This document shows positions 42,889 through 53,128 of a stretch of 64,000 bases of DNA, piece by piece; within the stretch, counting starts at the first letter, position 1, and each line of letters opens with the position of its first letter. The translations under genes and the position numbers were made by a program. Origin of the DNA: Azospirillum sp. 412522 (GTDB lineage: Bacteria; Pseudomonadota; Alphaproteobacteria; Azospirillales; Azospirillaceae); the NCBI RefSeq assembly GCF_019805165.1, contig NZ_RWIJ01000009.1, forward strand, positions 95,006-159,005. The letters run 5' to 3'. The notes beneath the pieces were generated by a model that saw only the letters and a list, made by a program, of their open reading frames with translations, made no database searches and had not been told where the DNA came from.

Positions 42889-43566
42889 ATGACCTTTTCG
42901 ATTTCCGCACGTTGCGCGCAGTCCGGCATGTTCGGCATCGCCGTCTCGTCCTCCTCCCCCTGCGTGGCGGCGCGTTGCGCCCATGCGCGGGCCGGCGTCG
43001 GCAGCGTGGCGACGCAGAACATCACCGATCCCACGCTCGGGCCGCTCGGCCTCGACCTGATGGCTTCCGGGCTGTCCGCGTCCGAAGCGCTGGCCCGGCT
43101 GCGCGAGCGGGCGTCGCATGTCGAGTACCGTCAGCTTGCGCTGATCGACCGTCTGGGGCGTACCGCCAGCTTCTCGGGCGCGAGGACGCTGGGGACCCAC
43201 GACGCCGCGGAAGGGACCGATGCGGTGGCCGCCGGAAACATGCTGTCCTCTTCCGCCGTGCCGCAGGCGATGATCGCCGCCTTCGACGCCCTCGCCGGCC
43301 AGCCGCTCGGCGACCGTCTGATCGCCGCGATGAAGGCCGCCCTTGCGGCCGGCGGCGAGGAGGGGCCGGTCCATTCGGCGGGCATGCTGCTCGTCGACGA
43401 CGTTGCCTGGCCGGTCGCGGATTTGCGGGTGGACTGGCACGAAACCGATCCGCTCGGGGCGCTCGACGAGCTGTGGCAGCTCTGGAAGCCGCAGATGCGG
43501 GCCTATGTGACCCGCGCACTCGATCCCGCCTCCGCCCCGTCCTACGGGGTTCCGGGCGATCGGTAA
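42889..43566 (+). CDS. DUF1028 protein (Ntn-hydrolase-like)
   Basis: 225 residues, complete DUF1028: TFSISARCAQSGMFGIAVSSSSPCVAARC start, GVGSVATQNITDPTLGPLGLDLMASG, GRTASFSGART, AAGNMLSS and WPVADLRVDWHETDPLGALDELW end. Biochemical role is unproven; the family is repeatedly found beside RidA proteins and M20 deacetylases in catabolic clusters, as here. GAGGAG 8 nt before the ATG. It precedes the ABC transporter genes by 85 bases. Confidence 0.88.
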   Translation: MTFSISARCAQSGMFGIAVSSSSPCVAARCAHARAGVGSVATQNITDPTLGPLGLDLMASGLSASEALARLRERASHVEYRQLALIDRLGRTASFSGARTLGTHDAAEGTDAVAAGNMLSSSAVPQAMIAAFDALAGQPLGDRLIAAMKAALAAGGEEGPVHSAGMLLVDDVAWPVADLRVDWHETDPLGALDELWQLWKPQMRAYVTRALDPASAPSYGVPGDR

Positions 43567-43651
43567 GTCCCGGGACATCGCAAGAGTCACGCAGTAGCGG
43601 TGTGACGCTTTCCTGCTTTCCGATTTGGCCCCATAGCGGATAGGTCTTTTC

Positions 43652-44755
<1,104 letters not shown>

Positions 44756-44823
44756 GACCACTGCCTGAGACTGCCGATCGACACCACCAATCATCGAAAA
44801 AAACCAACAGGGGGTTTAAGACA

Positions 44824-45879
44824 ATGCGGAGACTCGTGAATTCAGGATGCCGATTCCTGCTCGTCGCGACGAGCTTCTTGGCGCTTTCCCTGCCGGCGTC
44901 GGCCGCCGACAGCCTGACGGTCGTCACCTTCGGCGGCGCGTTCGAGAATGCGGTGAACAAGGCGTATTTCGAACCCTTCACCGCCAAGACCGGGACCAGC
45001 ATCGTCCGGGAGCAGTATGACGGCGGCCTGGCCAAGCTGCGCGGCATGGTCGAATCCGGCAACACGACCTGGGACCTCGTCGACCTCGAATCGAACGACG
45101 CCATCGTCGGCTGCGACGAGGGACTCCTTCAGAAGCTCGATCCCAAGCTGCTGGGCGACGTGTCGGACTTCATCCCCGGCGCCGTGCTTCCCTGCGCCGT
45201 CGCCTCGATGGTCTGGTCGACCGTCTATGCCTACGACACGTCGCGCCTGAAGACCGCGCCGACGACGATGGCGGATTTCTTCGACCTCGCGAAATTCCCC
45301 GGCAAGCGCGGCCTGCGCAAAAGCCCCAAGGGGGCGTTGGAATGGGCGCTGATCGCCGACGGCGTTCCCACCGCCGACGTCTACCGGGTGTTGGGCACGC
45401 CGGAGGGCCTCGACCGCGCCTTCAAGAAGCTCTCGGCCATCAAGAGCGAGATCGTATGGTGGGAAGCCGGTTCGCAGGCGCCCCAGCTGCTGGCGGACGG
45501 CGCCGTGGCGATGACGATGGCCTACAATGGCCGCATCCGCGTCGCGCAGCTCGAAGACAAGCGTCCCTTCTCGATCGTCTGGGACGGCCAGGTCTACGAC
45601 TATGAATGGTGGGGCATTCCCAAGGGCGCCAAGAAGGCGGACGCCGCCCGGACGCTGGTCGAGTACGCGTCCAGCCCCGACAACATCTGGAAGCTGTCGA
45701 ACTACATTCCCTATGCGCCGCCGCGCAAGTCGGCCGTTTCGAAGGTCGACAAGGCCGTGCTTCCGCATCTGCCGACGGCGCCCGACAACTTCAAGAACGC
45801 CTTGCAGATCAACTCGGAGTTCTGGTCGGACAATTTCGATGGGATCAACAACCGCTTCATGAGCTGGCTGGCCCAATGA
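44824..45879 (+). CDS. ABC transporter substrate-binding protein (PotD-like)
   Basis: 351-residue periplasmic protein with signal peptide (1-27, ending ASAA). SLTVVTFGGAFENAVNKAYFEPFTAKTG and LRGMVESGNTTWDLVDLESND mark the PotD/AttC group of polyamine and amino-acid-derivative binders. Aromatic residues in VWWEAGSQ and YDYEWWGIPKG may line a site for a cationic ligand. AGGGGG upstream of the ATG. Confidence 0.9.
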   Translation: MRRLVNSGCRFLLVATSFLALSLPASAADSLTVVTFGGAFENAVNKAYFEPFTAKTGTSIVREQYDGGLAKLRGMVESGNTTWDLVDLESNDAIVGCDEGLLQKLDPKLLGDVSDFIPGAVLPCAVASMVWSTVYAYDTSRLKTAPTTMADFFDLAKFPGKRGLRKSPKGALEWALIADGVPTADVYRVLGTPEGLDRAFKKLSAIKSEIVWWEAGSQAPQLLADGAVAMTMAYNGRIRVAQLEDKRPFSIVWDGQVYDYEWWGIPKGAKKADAARTLVEYASSPDNIWKLSNYIPYAPPRKSAVSKVDKAVLPHLPTAPDNFKNALQINSEFWSDNFDGINNRFMSWLAQ

Positions 45880-45888
45880 TCCCGATCC

Positions 45889-45913
45889 GGGCGGCCGGTC
45901 CGGCCGGCCGCCC
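45889..45913 (+). other. Hairpin after the binding-protein gene
   Basis: GGGCGGCCGG and CCGGCCGCCC, perfect 10-bp arms with a five-base loop, 10 bases after the stop codon. Such stems commonly protect binding-protein mRNA and lower expression of downstream permeases. Confidence 0.6.
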
Positions 45914-45985
45914 GGCGTCCCCACCAAGACGCCAAGCCAAGCATGCGCAAAATGGTGCATGCTTCATTGATCGAGGGTTGCTGAC

Positions 45986-47251
45986 GTGAGCGCGAGTGCC
46001 ATGAACGGGATCTCCCCGCAACAGGTTCAAATCCGCACGACCGACCCGCGCGCCGGATATCGTGCCGCGCGCCGGCGCGAAGCGTTGCGGGCGTTCATCC
46101 TGGCCGTGCCCCTGCTGGTCTTTCTCCTGGCGACCTTCATCTACCCGATCGGCAAGCTCTTCCTGATGAGCGTGCAGAGCGGGGAGGTGGTGAACGCCAT
46201 TCCGGGAACCGCGACCCTGCTCGCCGACTGGCCGGGACCGCCGGACCTGCCGTCGCCGCAGGTCTTCGACCGGCTGGCCGCCGACCTTCAGAAGGCCCAG
46301 CAGGACGGGACGCTCGCCGCGGCCGCGCGCCGCCTCAACAATTACGAACCCGGATTCCGCACGCTGATGCTGAAGACGGTGCGCCAGCTCCCCTCCACGA
46401 GCGGCCTCCCCTACAGCGAGGAACTGCCGCGGATCGACAAGCGGTGGGGCGACGCGGAGACATGGCGCCTGCTGAAGCGCGCCGCGACCCGCTACACCCC
46501 CGATTTCCTGCTGACCGCGATGGACCGGGAGGTCGCCCCCGACCAGTCGATCGTGCCGGTCGAAAAAACGCAGGCGGTCTATGTCGACGCCTTCCTGCGC
46601 ACCTTCTCGATCAGCGGGGCCGTGACCCTGATCTGCCTCATCCTCGGCTATCCGGTCGCCTTCCTGCTCGCGACCTTGCCAGCGAGGAAGAGCAATCTGC
46701 TGCTGATCTTCGTCATCGTGCCGTTCTGGACCTCGCTGCTGGTCCGCACGACGGCCTGGTACGTGCTGCTGCAACCGAACGGCGTCGTCAATTCGCTGCT
46801 GATCGCCAGCGGCCTGACCACCGAGCCGGCGGCCTTGATGTTCAACCGCCTGGGCGTGCTGATCGGCATGACGCATGTCCTGCTGCCCTTCATGATCCTG
46901 GCGAACTATGCGGTGATGCGCGGCATCCCGCCGGTCTATCAGCGGGCGGCCGTGTCGCTCGGCGCGCATCCCGCCGTGGCGTTCCTGCGGGTCTATGTTC
47001 CGCAGACCATGCCGGGGATCGGCACCGGCATGTTCCTCGTGTTCGTGCTCTCGCTCGGCTACTACATCACGCCGGCGCTGCTCGGCGGGGCGGGCGACGA
47101 GATGATCAGCCAGCTCGTCGCGCTGCAGATGGAACGCCAGCTCAATTGGGGACTGGCCGGCGCGCTCTCCGTCTATCTCGTGATCTTCACCCTTGCCGTC
47201 TACGCCGTGTTCAACCGTCTGGTCGGCATCGACCGGCTCCGGCTCGGCTAG
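45986..47251 (+). CDS. ABC transporter permease, PotB-like, with long periplasmic loop
   Basis: 421 residues, longer than typical PotB (about 275-300) because about 140 residues lie between the first helix (LRAFILAVPLLVFLLATFIYPIG) and the core permease domain; this stretch (roughly residues 65-200) is predicted periplasmic. The EAA loop reads RAAVSLGAHPAVAFLRVYVPQTMPGI. GTG start with GAGGG 8 nt upstream. Confidence 0.88.
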   Translation: MSASAMNGISPQQVQIRTTDPRAGYRAARRREALRAFILAVPLLVFLLATFIYPIGKLFLMSVQSGEVVNAIPGTATLLADWPGPPDLPSPQVFDRLAADLQKAQQDGTLAAAARRLNNYEPGFRTLMLKTVRQLPSTSGLPYSEELPRIDKRWGDAETWRLLKRAATRYTPDFLLTAMDREVAPDQSIVPVEKTQAVYVDAFLRTFSISGAVTLICLILGYPVAFLLATLPARKSNLLLIFVIVPFWTSLLVRTTAWYVLLQPNGVVNSLLIASGLTTEPAALMFNRLGVLIGMTHVLLPFMILANYAVMRGIPPVYQRAAVSLGAHPAVAFLRVYVPQTMPGIGTGMFLVFVLSLGYYITPALLGGAGDEMISQLVALQMERQLNWGLAGALSVYLVIFTLAVYAVFNRLVGIDRLRLG

Positions 47252-47306
47252 AGACAGGGCACCCCCGCAATCAGAGACCCACGACATCAGAGGCGGACCC
47301 TGTCCA

Positions 47307-48125
47307 ATGAGCGTCGAAACGACCACAGTCCTTTCCGAGCGCCTCGCGAGGCGCGGCGTCCGGATACTTTCCGCGGCGGTCCTGATCTTTCTCATCACGC
47401 CGGTTCTCGTCATCGTTCCGCTCTCGTTCAGCCAGAGCACCTATTTCTCCTACCCGATCACCGGCCTGACGCTCGGCTGGTACGAGACGATCTTCGCGTC
47501 GGCGGAATGGCGGGCGACCATTCTCAACAGCTTCGTCATCGGGCTGAGCGCCACCGCCATCGCGACGGTGCTCGGCACGCTGGCCGCGATCGGCATCAGC
47601 CGGCCGAGCTTTCCGTTCCGTGGGCTGATCGTTCCGATCCTGATCGCGCCGATGATCATTCCGATCGTCGTCGTCGCCGTCAGCCTCTATCTCGTGTTCG
47701 CGCCGCTCGGGCTGATCAACACCCACCTCGGCGTGATCCTCGCGCACGCCGCGCTCGGCACGCCCTTCGTGGTCATCACGGTCACGGCGCGGCTGATGGC
47801 GTTCGACAACACCCTCTCCCGCGCGGCGGCGAGCCTTGGCGCGTCGCCCTGGATCGCGTTCAGGCGGGTGATGCTGCCGCAGATCCTGCCCGGCGTCGCC
47901 ACCGGCAGCGTGTTCGCCTTCGCGACGTCCTTCGACGAGGTGGTGGTGATCCTGTTCATCGGCGGCACCGAGCAGCGCACCATTCCGCGCCAGATGTGGG
48001 CGGGCATCCGTGACCAGATCAACCCGACCATCCTGGCGATGGCCGGGCTGCTGACCATCTTCGCCGTGGTCCTGTTCCTGGTGATCGGCTGGCTGCAGGG
48101 CCGCAGCAGCGCCTCGGCCCGCTGA
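47307..48125 (+). CDS. ABC transporter permease, PotC-like
   Basis: 272 residues, six helices. EAA loop RAAASLGASPWIAFRRVMLPQILPGV; conserved FSFDEVV-like segment ATSFDEVVVILFIGG. ATG 47307 fits the family start; upstream in-frame sequence overlaps the previous gene and is not conserved. Last gene of the transporter operon; converges on the ferredoxin reductase gene. Confidence 0.9.
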   Translation: MSVETTTVLSERLARRGVRILSAAVLIFLITPVLVIVPLSFSQSTYFSYPITGLTLGWYETIFASAEWRATILNSFVIGLSATAIATVLGTLAAIGISRPSFPFRGLIVPILIAPMIIPIVVVAVSLYLVFAPLGLINTHLGVILAHAALGTPFVVITVTARLMAFDNTLSRAAASLGASPWIAFRRVMLPQILPGVATGSVFAFATSFDEVVVILFIGGTEQRTIPRQMWAGIRDQINPTILAMAGLLTIFAVVLFLVIGWLQGRSSASAR

Positions 48126-48141
48126 GGCCAAGCCTTGACGG

Positions 48142-49374
48142 TCAGCCGCGCGGCGGCAGGATCGACGCCAGCGGGAAGGCGACGTTCGCCACATCCCGCC
48201 GGTCGGGCCGGAGGCCGGCCGTCAGCAGGCGACGCCCGACCATGTAGCTTGCCGGGTCGTTGATGGCGTCGACGGCCAGCAGGTCGTCGCCGCGGAAGTA
48301 CCAGATCGACTTGGCGCCGTCGCGCTTGCCCGGCCGCACCACGATGGAATCGTGGCCTTCCCCGATGCCGACGATCTGCAGCTTGGTCTCGTACTGATCC
48401 GACCAGAACCAGGGCACCGGAGCGTAGGCCCGAGGCTTCCCCGACAGGGTCGCGGCGGCAATCTCGCCCTGGTCGCAGGCGTTCTGGACCGATTCCAGGC
48501 GGACATGCCGGCCGTCCAGCGGGAAGCTGGCGCAATCGCCTGCGGCGAGAACATCCGGATCGCCGGTGCGGCAGTGGGCATCCACGACGATGCCGTTCGC
48601 CGTCTCAAGGCCCGCCCGCGCCGCAAGCCCGTCGTTGGCCAAGCCGCCGATGCCGACGACGACGACGTCCACCTCGTGCTCCGAACCGTCCGACAGGATC
48701 GCCCGCCGCACCCGATCCGTGCCGGTCAGGCGGTGGAGGCTGGTCGATTCCCGGATCTCGACGCCGCGCGCGCTGTGCAGGTTCCGGAAATGCTCGGCCG
48801 TGGCAGCGCAAGCCACGCGGCCGAGCACGCGCGGCCCCGCCTCGACGAGAAGGACGGAGAGGCCCCGGCTCCGCGCGGCGGCGGCGACCTCAAGCCCGAT
48901 ATAGCCGCCGCCGACGACGAGCATGCGCCGACCCGGCAGAAGTTCGCCCTGCAACCGCGCCGCATCGGCGAGCGAGCGCAGGCTGTGCACGCCGTCGAGG
49001 TCGCCCCCGGCTTCGCCGGCGAGGCGCCGCGCCCGGCTGCCGGTACACAGCAGGAGCTGGTCGTAGGCCAGCCGCTCGCCAGTGCCGAGCACGACCCGGC
49101 CGTCGCGCCGGGAAATCTCCTCGACGCGGCAACCGAGGCGCAGATCGACGCCATCGTACCAGGACGCCGGACGGATCAGCAGGCCGTCCGCCGCAGCGCC
49201 TTCGGTCAGGCAGGACTTGGACAGCGGCGGGCGCTGGTAGGGAAGCGACATTTCCTCGCCGATCAGGACGATCGGCCGCGTGGCGTCGGCCTCCCGCAGC
49301 GCCGCGATGCAGGACGCGGCGGCCTGTCCGGCGCCGACGATGACGACGCGGCCGCTCGCATGGCCTCCGCTCAT
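48142..49374 (-). CDS. FAD-dependent ferredoxin reductase
   Basis: 410 residues of the BphA4/TodA type, passing electrons from NADH to the adjacent [2Fe-2S] ferredoxin. FAD site VIVGAGQAAASCIAALRE, LPYQRPPLSKSCL, NAD site VVGGGYIGLEVAAAARSRG near residue 145, and VLAAGDCASFP near 275. ATG overlaps the ferredoxin stop codon (ATGA). Confidence 0.9.
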   Translation of the reverse strand: MSGGHASGRVVIVGAGQAAASCIAALREADATRPIVLIGEEMSLPYQRPPLSKSCLTEGAAADGLLIRPASWYDGVDLRLGCRVEEISRRDGRVVLGTGERLAYDQLLLCTGSRARRLAGEAGGDLDGVHSLRSLADAARLQGELLPGRRMLVVGGGYIGLEVAAAARSRGLSVLLVEAGPRVLGRVACAATAEHFRNLHSARGVEIRESTSLHRLTGTDRVRRAILSDGSEHEVDVVVVGIGGLANDGLAARAGLETANGIVVDAHCRTGDPDVLAAGDCASFPLDGRHVRLESVQNACDQGEIAAATLSGKPRAYAPVPWFWSDQYETKLQIVGIGEGHDSIVVRPGKRDGAKSIWYFRGDDLLAVDAINDPASYMVGRRLLTAGLRPDRRDVANVAFPLASILPPRG

Positions 49375-49694
49375 CGCGCCGCCTCCGGAACGGCGAGAAC
49401 GAGGCCGTCCAGATCGTCCTCGGCGATGATCTGGCAGCTCAGCCGGCTGGTGGGGGTGCGTTCACCCTCCACCATGTCCAGCATCTCGTCCTCCATCACC
49501 CCGGGACGCCCAAGCCTGTCGGCCCAGTCGCCGGGCGCCACGACATGGCAGGTGGCGCAGGCCAGGGCGCCGCCGCAGTCGCCATGAATGCCCGGAACGC
49601 CGGCGGCGACCGCCGCCTTCATGAGGTTGGTCCCCGGGACGACCTGCGCGCCGATTTCGGTGCCGTCGGCGCCGCGCCAGGTGATGAGAGGCAT
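49371..49694 (-). CDS. [2Fe-2S] ferredoxin
   Basis: 107 residues, adrenodoxin/putidaredoxin type. Cluster ligands: DCGGALACATCHV (C-x5-C-x2-C, residues 40-49) and the fourth Cys in RLSCQI. GGAG ribosome site 9-10 nt before the ATG. Carries electrons from the reductase encoded immediately downstream to the Rieske oxygenases encoded upstream. Confidence 0.92.
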   Translation of the reverse strand: MPLITWRGADGTEIGAQVVPGTNLMKAAVAAGVPGIHGDCGGALACATCHVVAPGDWADRLGRPGVMEDEMLDMVEGERTPTSRLSCQIIAEDDLDGLVLAVPEAAR

Positions 49695-49785
49695 TGCGAT
49701 ACTCCGTGCGTCTTTCCCGCGCGGCGCGCGCATCCGCGCCCCGGCCGGGACCGGCTTCGTTTGAAAGGAGAGGCGGGACCACACC

Positions 49786-50919
49786 CTAGCCGGCGGCCGG
49801 TATCTGCCGCCCGAGATAGCGTTGGAAGTCCCAGATCGTGCCCTCGTAGTCGCCGGGGGCCAGCGGTCCCGAGAGGGCATGGCGGGACGAGAGGGCGCGC
49901 TGCATCCTCTCCAGCTTCTCGCGATCCTCGCGATTGACCTCGTGCCAGAGCGAAATCCGGCTCTCGAGGTCGTCCCGGCTCAGCTCGTCGCCATAGGTCG
50001 ACATCGTCCATCGCAACTTGATGCGATCGACCGCCAGGGGCTGGATCGACAAGGACACCAGCAGCGTCGCCGCCTGGCTGGCGACCTGGGCCGGGAACAC
50101 GCAGAACAGCGTGGAGCGTCGGCGCTCCTCGTCGCTCAGGGCGGGCGCCCCGACGCCGCGCGACGCGGCGGTATCGGGGTAGTTGGCGCAGTAGGAGGTG
50201 AAGGCGTCATCGGACATCGACTTCCGGCTGAGGCCGGTCGGCGTGTAGGGGTGCAGGGTTTGCGGATGGACCACCGAAAGATGGTAGGCCTCCATGAAAT
50301 TCTCGACGAGGCACTTCCAGTTGGTCCGCCACTCTTCCTCGAAGCTGCGTACGATCCGCATGCCGGCGGTGTCGTAATTGCCGAGCAGCGCTGCGAGCTG
50401 GCCGAGGCGGGGCGTCAGCGGACGGGCATCGGGATCGAGGTTGGCATAGATGAATCCGTTCCAGATCTCGCTCGGGAAGGAGGGAAGCCTGCAAGTCTCC
50501 GCCGTCACGCCCTTGTCCCGCATGCGCGGCGCGTTGATCAACCGGCCGGCCCGGTCGTAGCTCCAGGCATGGTAGGAGCAGACGAAGCGGCGCGCCGATC
50601 CCGAAGTCTCGGCGAGCGGCATGCCGCGATGGCGGCAGACGTTGGACAGCACGCGGACCGCGCCGTCCTCCCCGCGCACCACCAGCAGCGGCTCGTCGAA
50701 CAGGCGCGTGGTGAAATAGTCGCCGGGATTCGGAATCTCGTCGGCCCGGCCAAGGCAATGCCACTCCTTCGACAGGAAGGTCTCCACCTCGTAACGGAAA
50801 TAGTCGGGATCGGTGTAGAAGCGGCCCGGCAGACATCGGGCGGCGTGTTCCGGAAGCGCGGCAACGGCCCGCAGCGTGTCGTTCATCGCGGCGAGGTCGG
50901 CGGATGCGGCGTTCGGCAT
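49786..50919 (-). CDS. Rieske non-haem iron oxygenase (second of the pair)
   Basis: 377 residues. Rieske ligands in CRHRG and CSYHAW (about residues 95-117); mononuclear iron ligands in ENFMEAYHLSVVH (two His, about 215-220) and probably the Asp of VNREDREKLERMQ. No separate beta subunit gene is present, as in the GbcA/carnitine/stachydrine demethylase group of alpha-only oxygenases. Starts 4 bases after the first oxygenase gene. Confidence 0.88.
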   Translation of the reverse strand: MPNAASADLAAMNDTLRAVAALPEHAARCLPGRFYTDPDYFRYEVETFLSKEWHCLGRADEIPNPGDYFTTRLFDEPLLVVRGEDGAVRVLSNVCRHRGMPLAETSGSARRFVCSYHAWSYDRAGRLINAPRMRDKGVTAETCRLPSFPSEIWNGFIYANLDPDARPLTPRLGQLAALLGNYDTAGMRIVRSFEEEWRTNWKCLVENFMEAYHLSVVHPQTLHPYTPTGLSRKSMSDDAFTSYCANYPDTAASRGVGAPALSDEERRRSTLFCVFPAQVASQAATLLVSLSIQPLAVDRIKLRWTMSTYGDELSRDDLESRISLWHEVNREDREKLERMQRALSSRHALSGPLAPGDYEGTIWDFQRYLGRQIPAAG

Positions 50920-50923
50920 CGCT

Positions 50924-52078
50924 TCACTCCGCAGCGAGGGCGAAGGAGCGGTCGAAGCCGGCGACCCGGTCGGCGATGTACTGCATGAAGTCGTAGAGCG
51001 GGCGTTCCAGATAGGACAGGTGCCCCGGCCGCGCCGCGCCCGCGTTCATGCCGCGGAACACCTTCTCCGTGCAGCCGCGGTCCTCGACGTTGACCTCGTC
51101 CAGCAGCGTCTTCAGCGTCGCCATATGGTCGGCTGCGCGCGGATCCGCCATGAATTCGGGGGACAACCCGCCGCCGAACACCATCGCGACCTGGCCCGTC
51201 CCCTTCGGTTGCAGCGACAGGTACCAGAAATAGCCGGGCGTCAGCGTGATGAGATGGCTTGGATAGATGGTGAGCAGCGCCGTCGTCTTGCGCCAATGCC
51301 CGTCGAGGCGGGTGTTGTCCGGATGGGCGTTGCCGATCGGCAGCGACGCCTCCTTGGTGATCCAGTGATAGTTGAAGGCCGCGAGACCCGGAGGACAGTC
51401 CATCTCCTCCAGCTTCGAGTGCCCGCCCACCGTGCCGGCATGGCAGACCGGCAGGTGATAGCTCTCCATGAAGTTCTCGGCGAGCACCTTCCAGTTGGTG
51501 TCCCAGACGTGGGTTTCGCGGAAGCACTCGACATAATGCTCCATCCCGTAGCGGGCGATCATGTCCTCCAGCGGCCGCAGCTCCGTGGCGACGCTCGGGC
51601 GGTCCTTGTCCAGCGTGATGTAGATCCAACCGAGCCATTCCTCGCAGCGGATCGACGGCAAGGCATACTCCTCCTTGCGGAAGCCCGTGGTCCCGCCCAT
51701 GAACGGCGCCCCTCTGAGGCGCCCGTCCAGGCCATAGGTCCAGGCGTGGTACGGGCAGACGATCGCGCGCTTGTTGCCGCAGCCTTCGAGCAGCGTGGAC
51801 ATGCGATGCAGGCAGACGTTGGAGAAGGCACGCAACTGGCCCTCCCTGTCGCGCAGCACCATCACCGGCTGGCCGGCGAGTTCGTAGGTCAGGTAGTCGC
51901 CTGCGTTGGCCAGACCGCTTGCCCGGCCGACGCAGACCCATTCCCTGGCGAAGATGGCCTCGGTCTCGCGGGCGAGGAAATCCGGGCTCGTGTACGCGCT
52001 GGGCGGCATCGCCCGCGCCTCTTCGAAGGGGCGGCTGGCGGCTTCGAGCAGCTCGGCAATGGGCTGGGCTTGCGACAT
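50924..52078 (-). CDS. Rieske non-haem iron oxygenase (first of the pair)
   Basis: 384 residues from ATG 52078, with GGAGG 5 nt upstream. Rieske ligands CLHRM and CPYHAW; iron ligands in ENFMESYHLPVCH and the Asp of VNVEDRGCTEKVF. Clearly different from the following oxygenase, so the two probably act on different substrates or steps while sharing ferredoxin and reductase. The HAWTYGLDGRL and SYHLPVCHAGTVG stretches are family-typical. Divergent from a LysR gene. Confidence 0.88.
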   Translation of the reverse strand: MSQAQPIAELLEAASRPFEEARAMPPSAYTSPDFLARETEAIFAREWVCVGRASGLANAGDYLTYELAGQPVMVLRDREGQLRAFSNVCLHRMSTLLEGCGNKRAIVCPYHAWTYGLDGRLRGAPFMGGTTGFRKEEYALPSIRCEEWLGWIYITLDKDRPSVATELRPLEDMIARYGMEHYVECFRETHVWDTNWKVLAENFMESYHLPVCHAGTVGGHSKLEEMDCPPGLAAFNYHWITKEASLPIGNAHPDNTRLDGHWRKTTALLTIYPSHLITLTPGYFWYLSLQPKGTGQVAMVFGGGLSPEFMADPRAADHMATLKTLLDEVNVEDRGCTEKVFRGMNAGAARPGHLSYLERPLYDFMQYIADRVAGFDRSFALAAE

Positions 52079-52207
52079 GCTGGCCTCCTGGTCATCGCAT
52101 CGGAATCGGCCGCGCTCCGGTCGAGCGCGCTTCCGGTCGGAAACCAGATTGACCTTTTTCAAAGACAGGGGAAAACTCAATTATCCTCGGTTTGAACAAG
52201 GCAAAAT
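52079..52207. promoter_or_regulatory. Divergent Rieske/LysR control region
   Basis: 129 bases, markedly AT-richer near 52150-52200. TTCAAA (52158-52163) and TTTGAA (52191-52196) form a spaced dyad and TTCAAAGACAGGGGAA fits the loose T-N11-A LysR rule. Candidate binding region only. Confidence 0.35.
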
Positions 52208-53128
52208 ATGGTTCCTTTCACGTTGCGCCAATGCACCTATTTCCGCGCCGTCGCCGAGCATGGCGGCATCGCGCAGGCTGCGCGCGCGCTCAACATCTCC
52301 CAGCCTTCGGTCGCACAGGCGCTTGAAAAGCTTGAGGACGTGACCGGGCTTGTGCTGTTCGAGCGACACCATGCGCGCGGGCTGACGCTGACGCTCCAGG
52401 GGCGCGCGTTCCTGCACCATGTGACCGGCCTCGAACAGCAGGCTCGACAGGTCGAACGCGAAGCCTCGGCACTGGCGGCGGGCGCCGCGGGAGAGGTTCG
52501 CCTCGGGGTGTTCTGGACGCTCTCGCCCTTCTATGCCGCCGGCCTTATCCGCAGCTTCATGGACACGGCGCCGGACGTGATCGTCCGGCAGCGCGAGATG
52601 TCGCTGGTCGCTCTCGCCGACGCCCTGCGGGAAGGCTCGATCGACTTTGCCATCACCTATGATCGCGGCGCCGATCCCGACGGCCTGGCGTTCGTGGAAC
52701 TCGCCGCGCTCCGGCCGATGGTCGTCCTCGCCGCCAACCATCCGCTTGCCGGACGCCGTTCGGTCGATATCGCCGAACTGGCCGACGAGCCCTATGTCAT
52801 GCTCGACGGGCCGGGAAGCCGTGATTACTTCGAGAACCTTCTCGCGGAATTCGGGATCAACCCGCGCATCTCCTACGTATCGACCTCACTGGAAGCGGTG
52901 CGCAGCGCGGTTGCGGCGGGTTTCGGCTTCACGCTTCTGGTGATGCGCCCACCCTGCCCCGGGACCTATGACGGGGGAGAGGTGAGGACCGTGCAGATCG
53001 ACAACGAGGTGCGCCCCCTTCGCATCGTGCTCGCCTCGCGAGACGGCGCCCACCGTGGACTGATACTGCAACGGTTCACGGACCATGCCGTCGCATATTT
53101 CGCCTCGGCGCCGCCAAGTCGTCGATGA
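52208..53128 (+). CDS. LysR-family regulator of the Rieske operon
   Basis: 306 residues. HTH at 1-60 (LRQCTYFRAVAEHGGIAQAARALNISQPSVAQALEKLE), effector domain from about 95 (GEVRLGVFWTLSPFYAAGLIRSFMDTAPDV). Divergent from the first Rieske gene, so the usual LysR arrangement of self-repression and inducer-dependent activation is likely. ATG start with a weak upstream site. Confidence 0.9.
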   Translation: MVPFTLRQCTYFRAVAEHGGIAQAARALNISQPSVAQALEKLEDVTGLVLFERHHARGLTLTLQGRAFLHHVTGLEQQARQVEREASALAAGAAGEVRLGVFWTLSPFYAAGLIRSFMDTAPDVIVRQREMSLVALADALREGSIDFAITYDRGADPDGLAFVELAALRPMVVLAANHPLAGRRSVDIAELADEPYVMLDGPGSRDYFENLLAEFGINPRISYVSTSLEAVRSAVAAGFGFTLLVMRPPCPGTYDGGEVRTVQIDNEVRPLRIVLASRDGAHRGLILQRFTDHAVAYFASAPPSRR

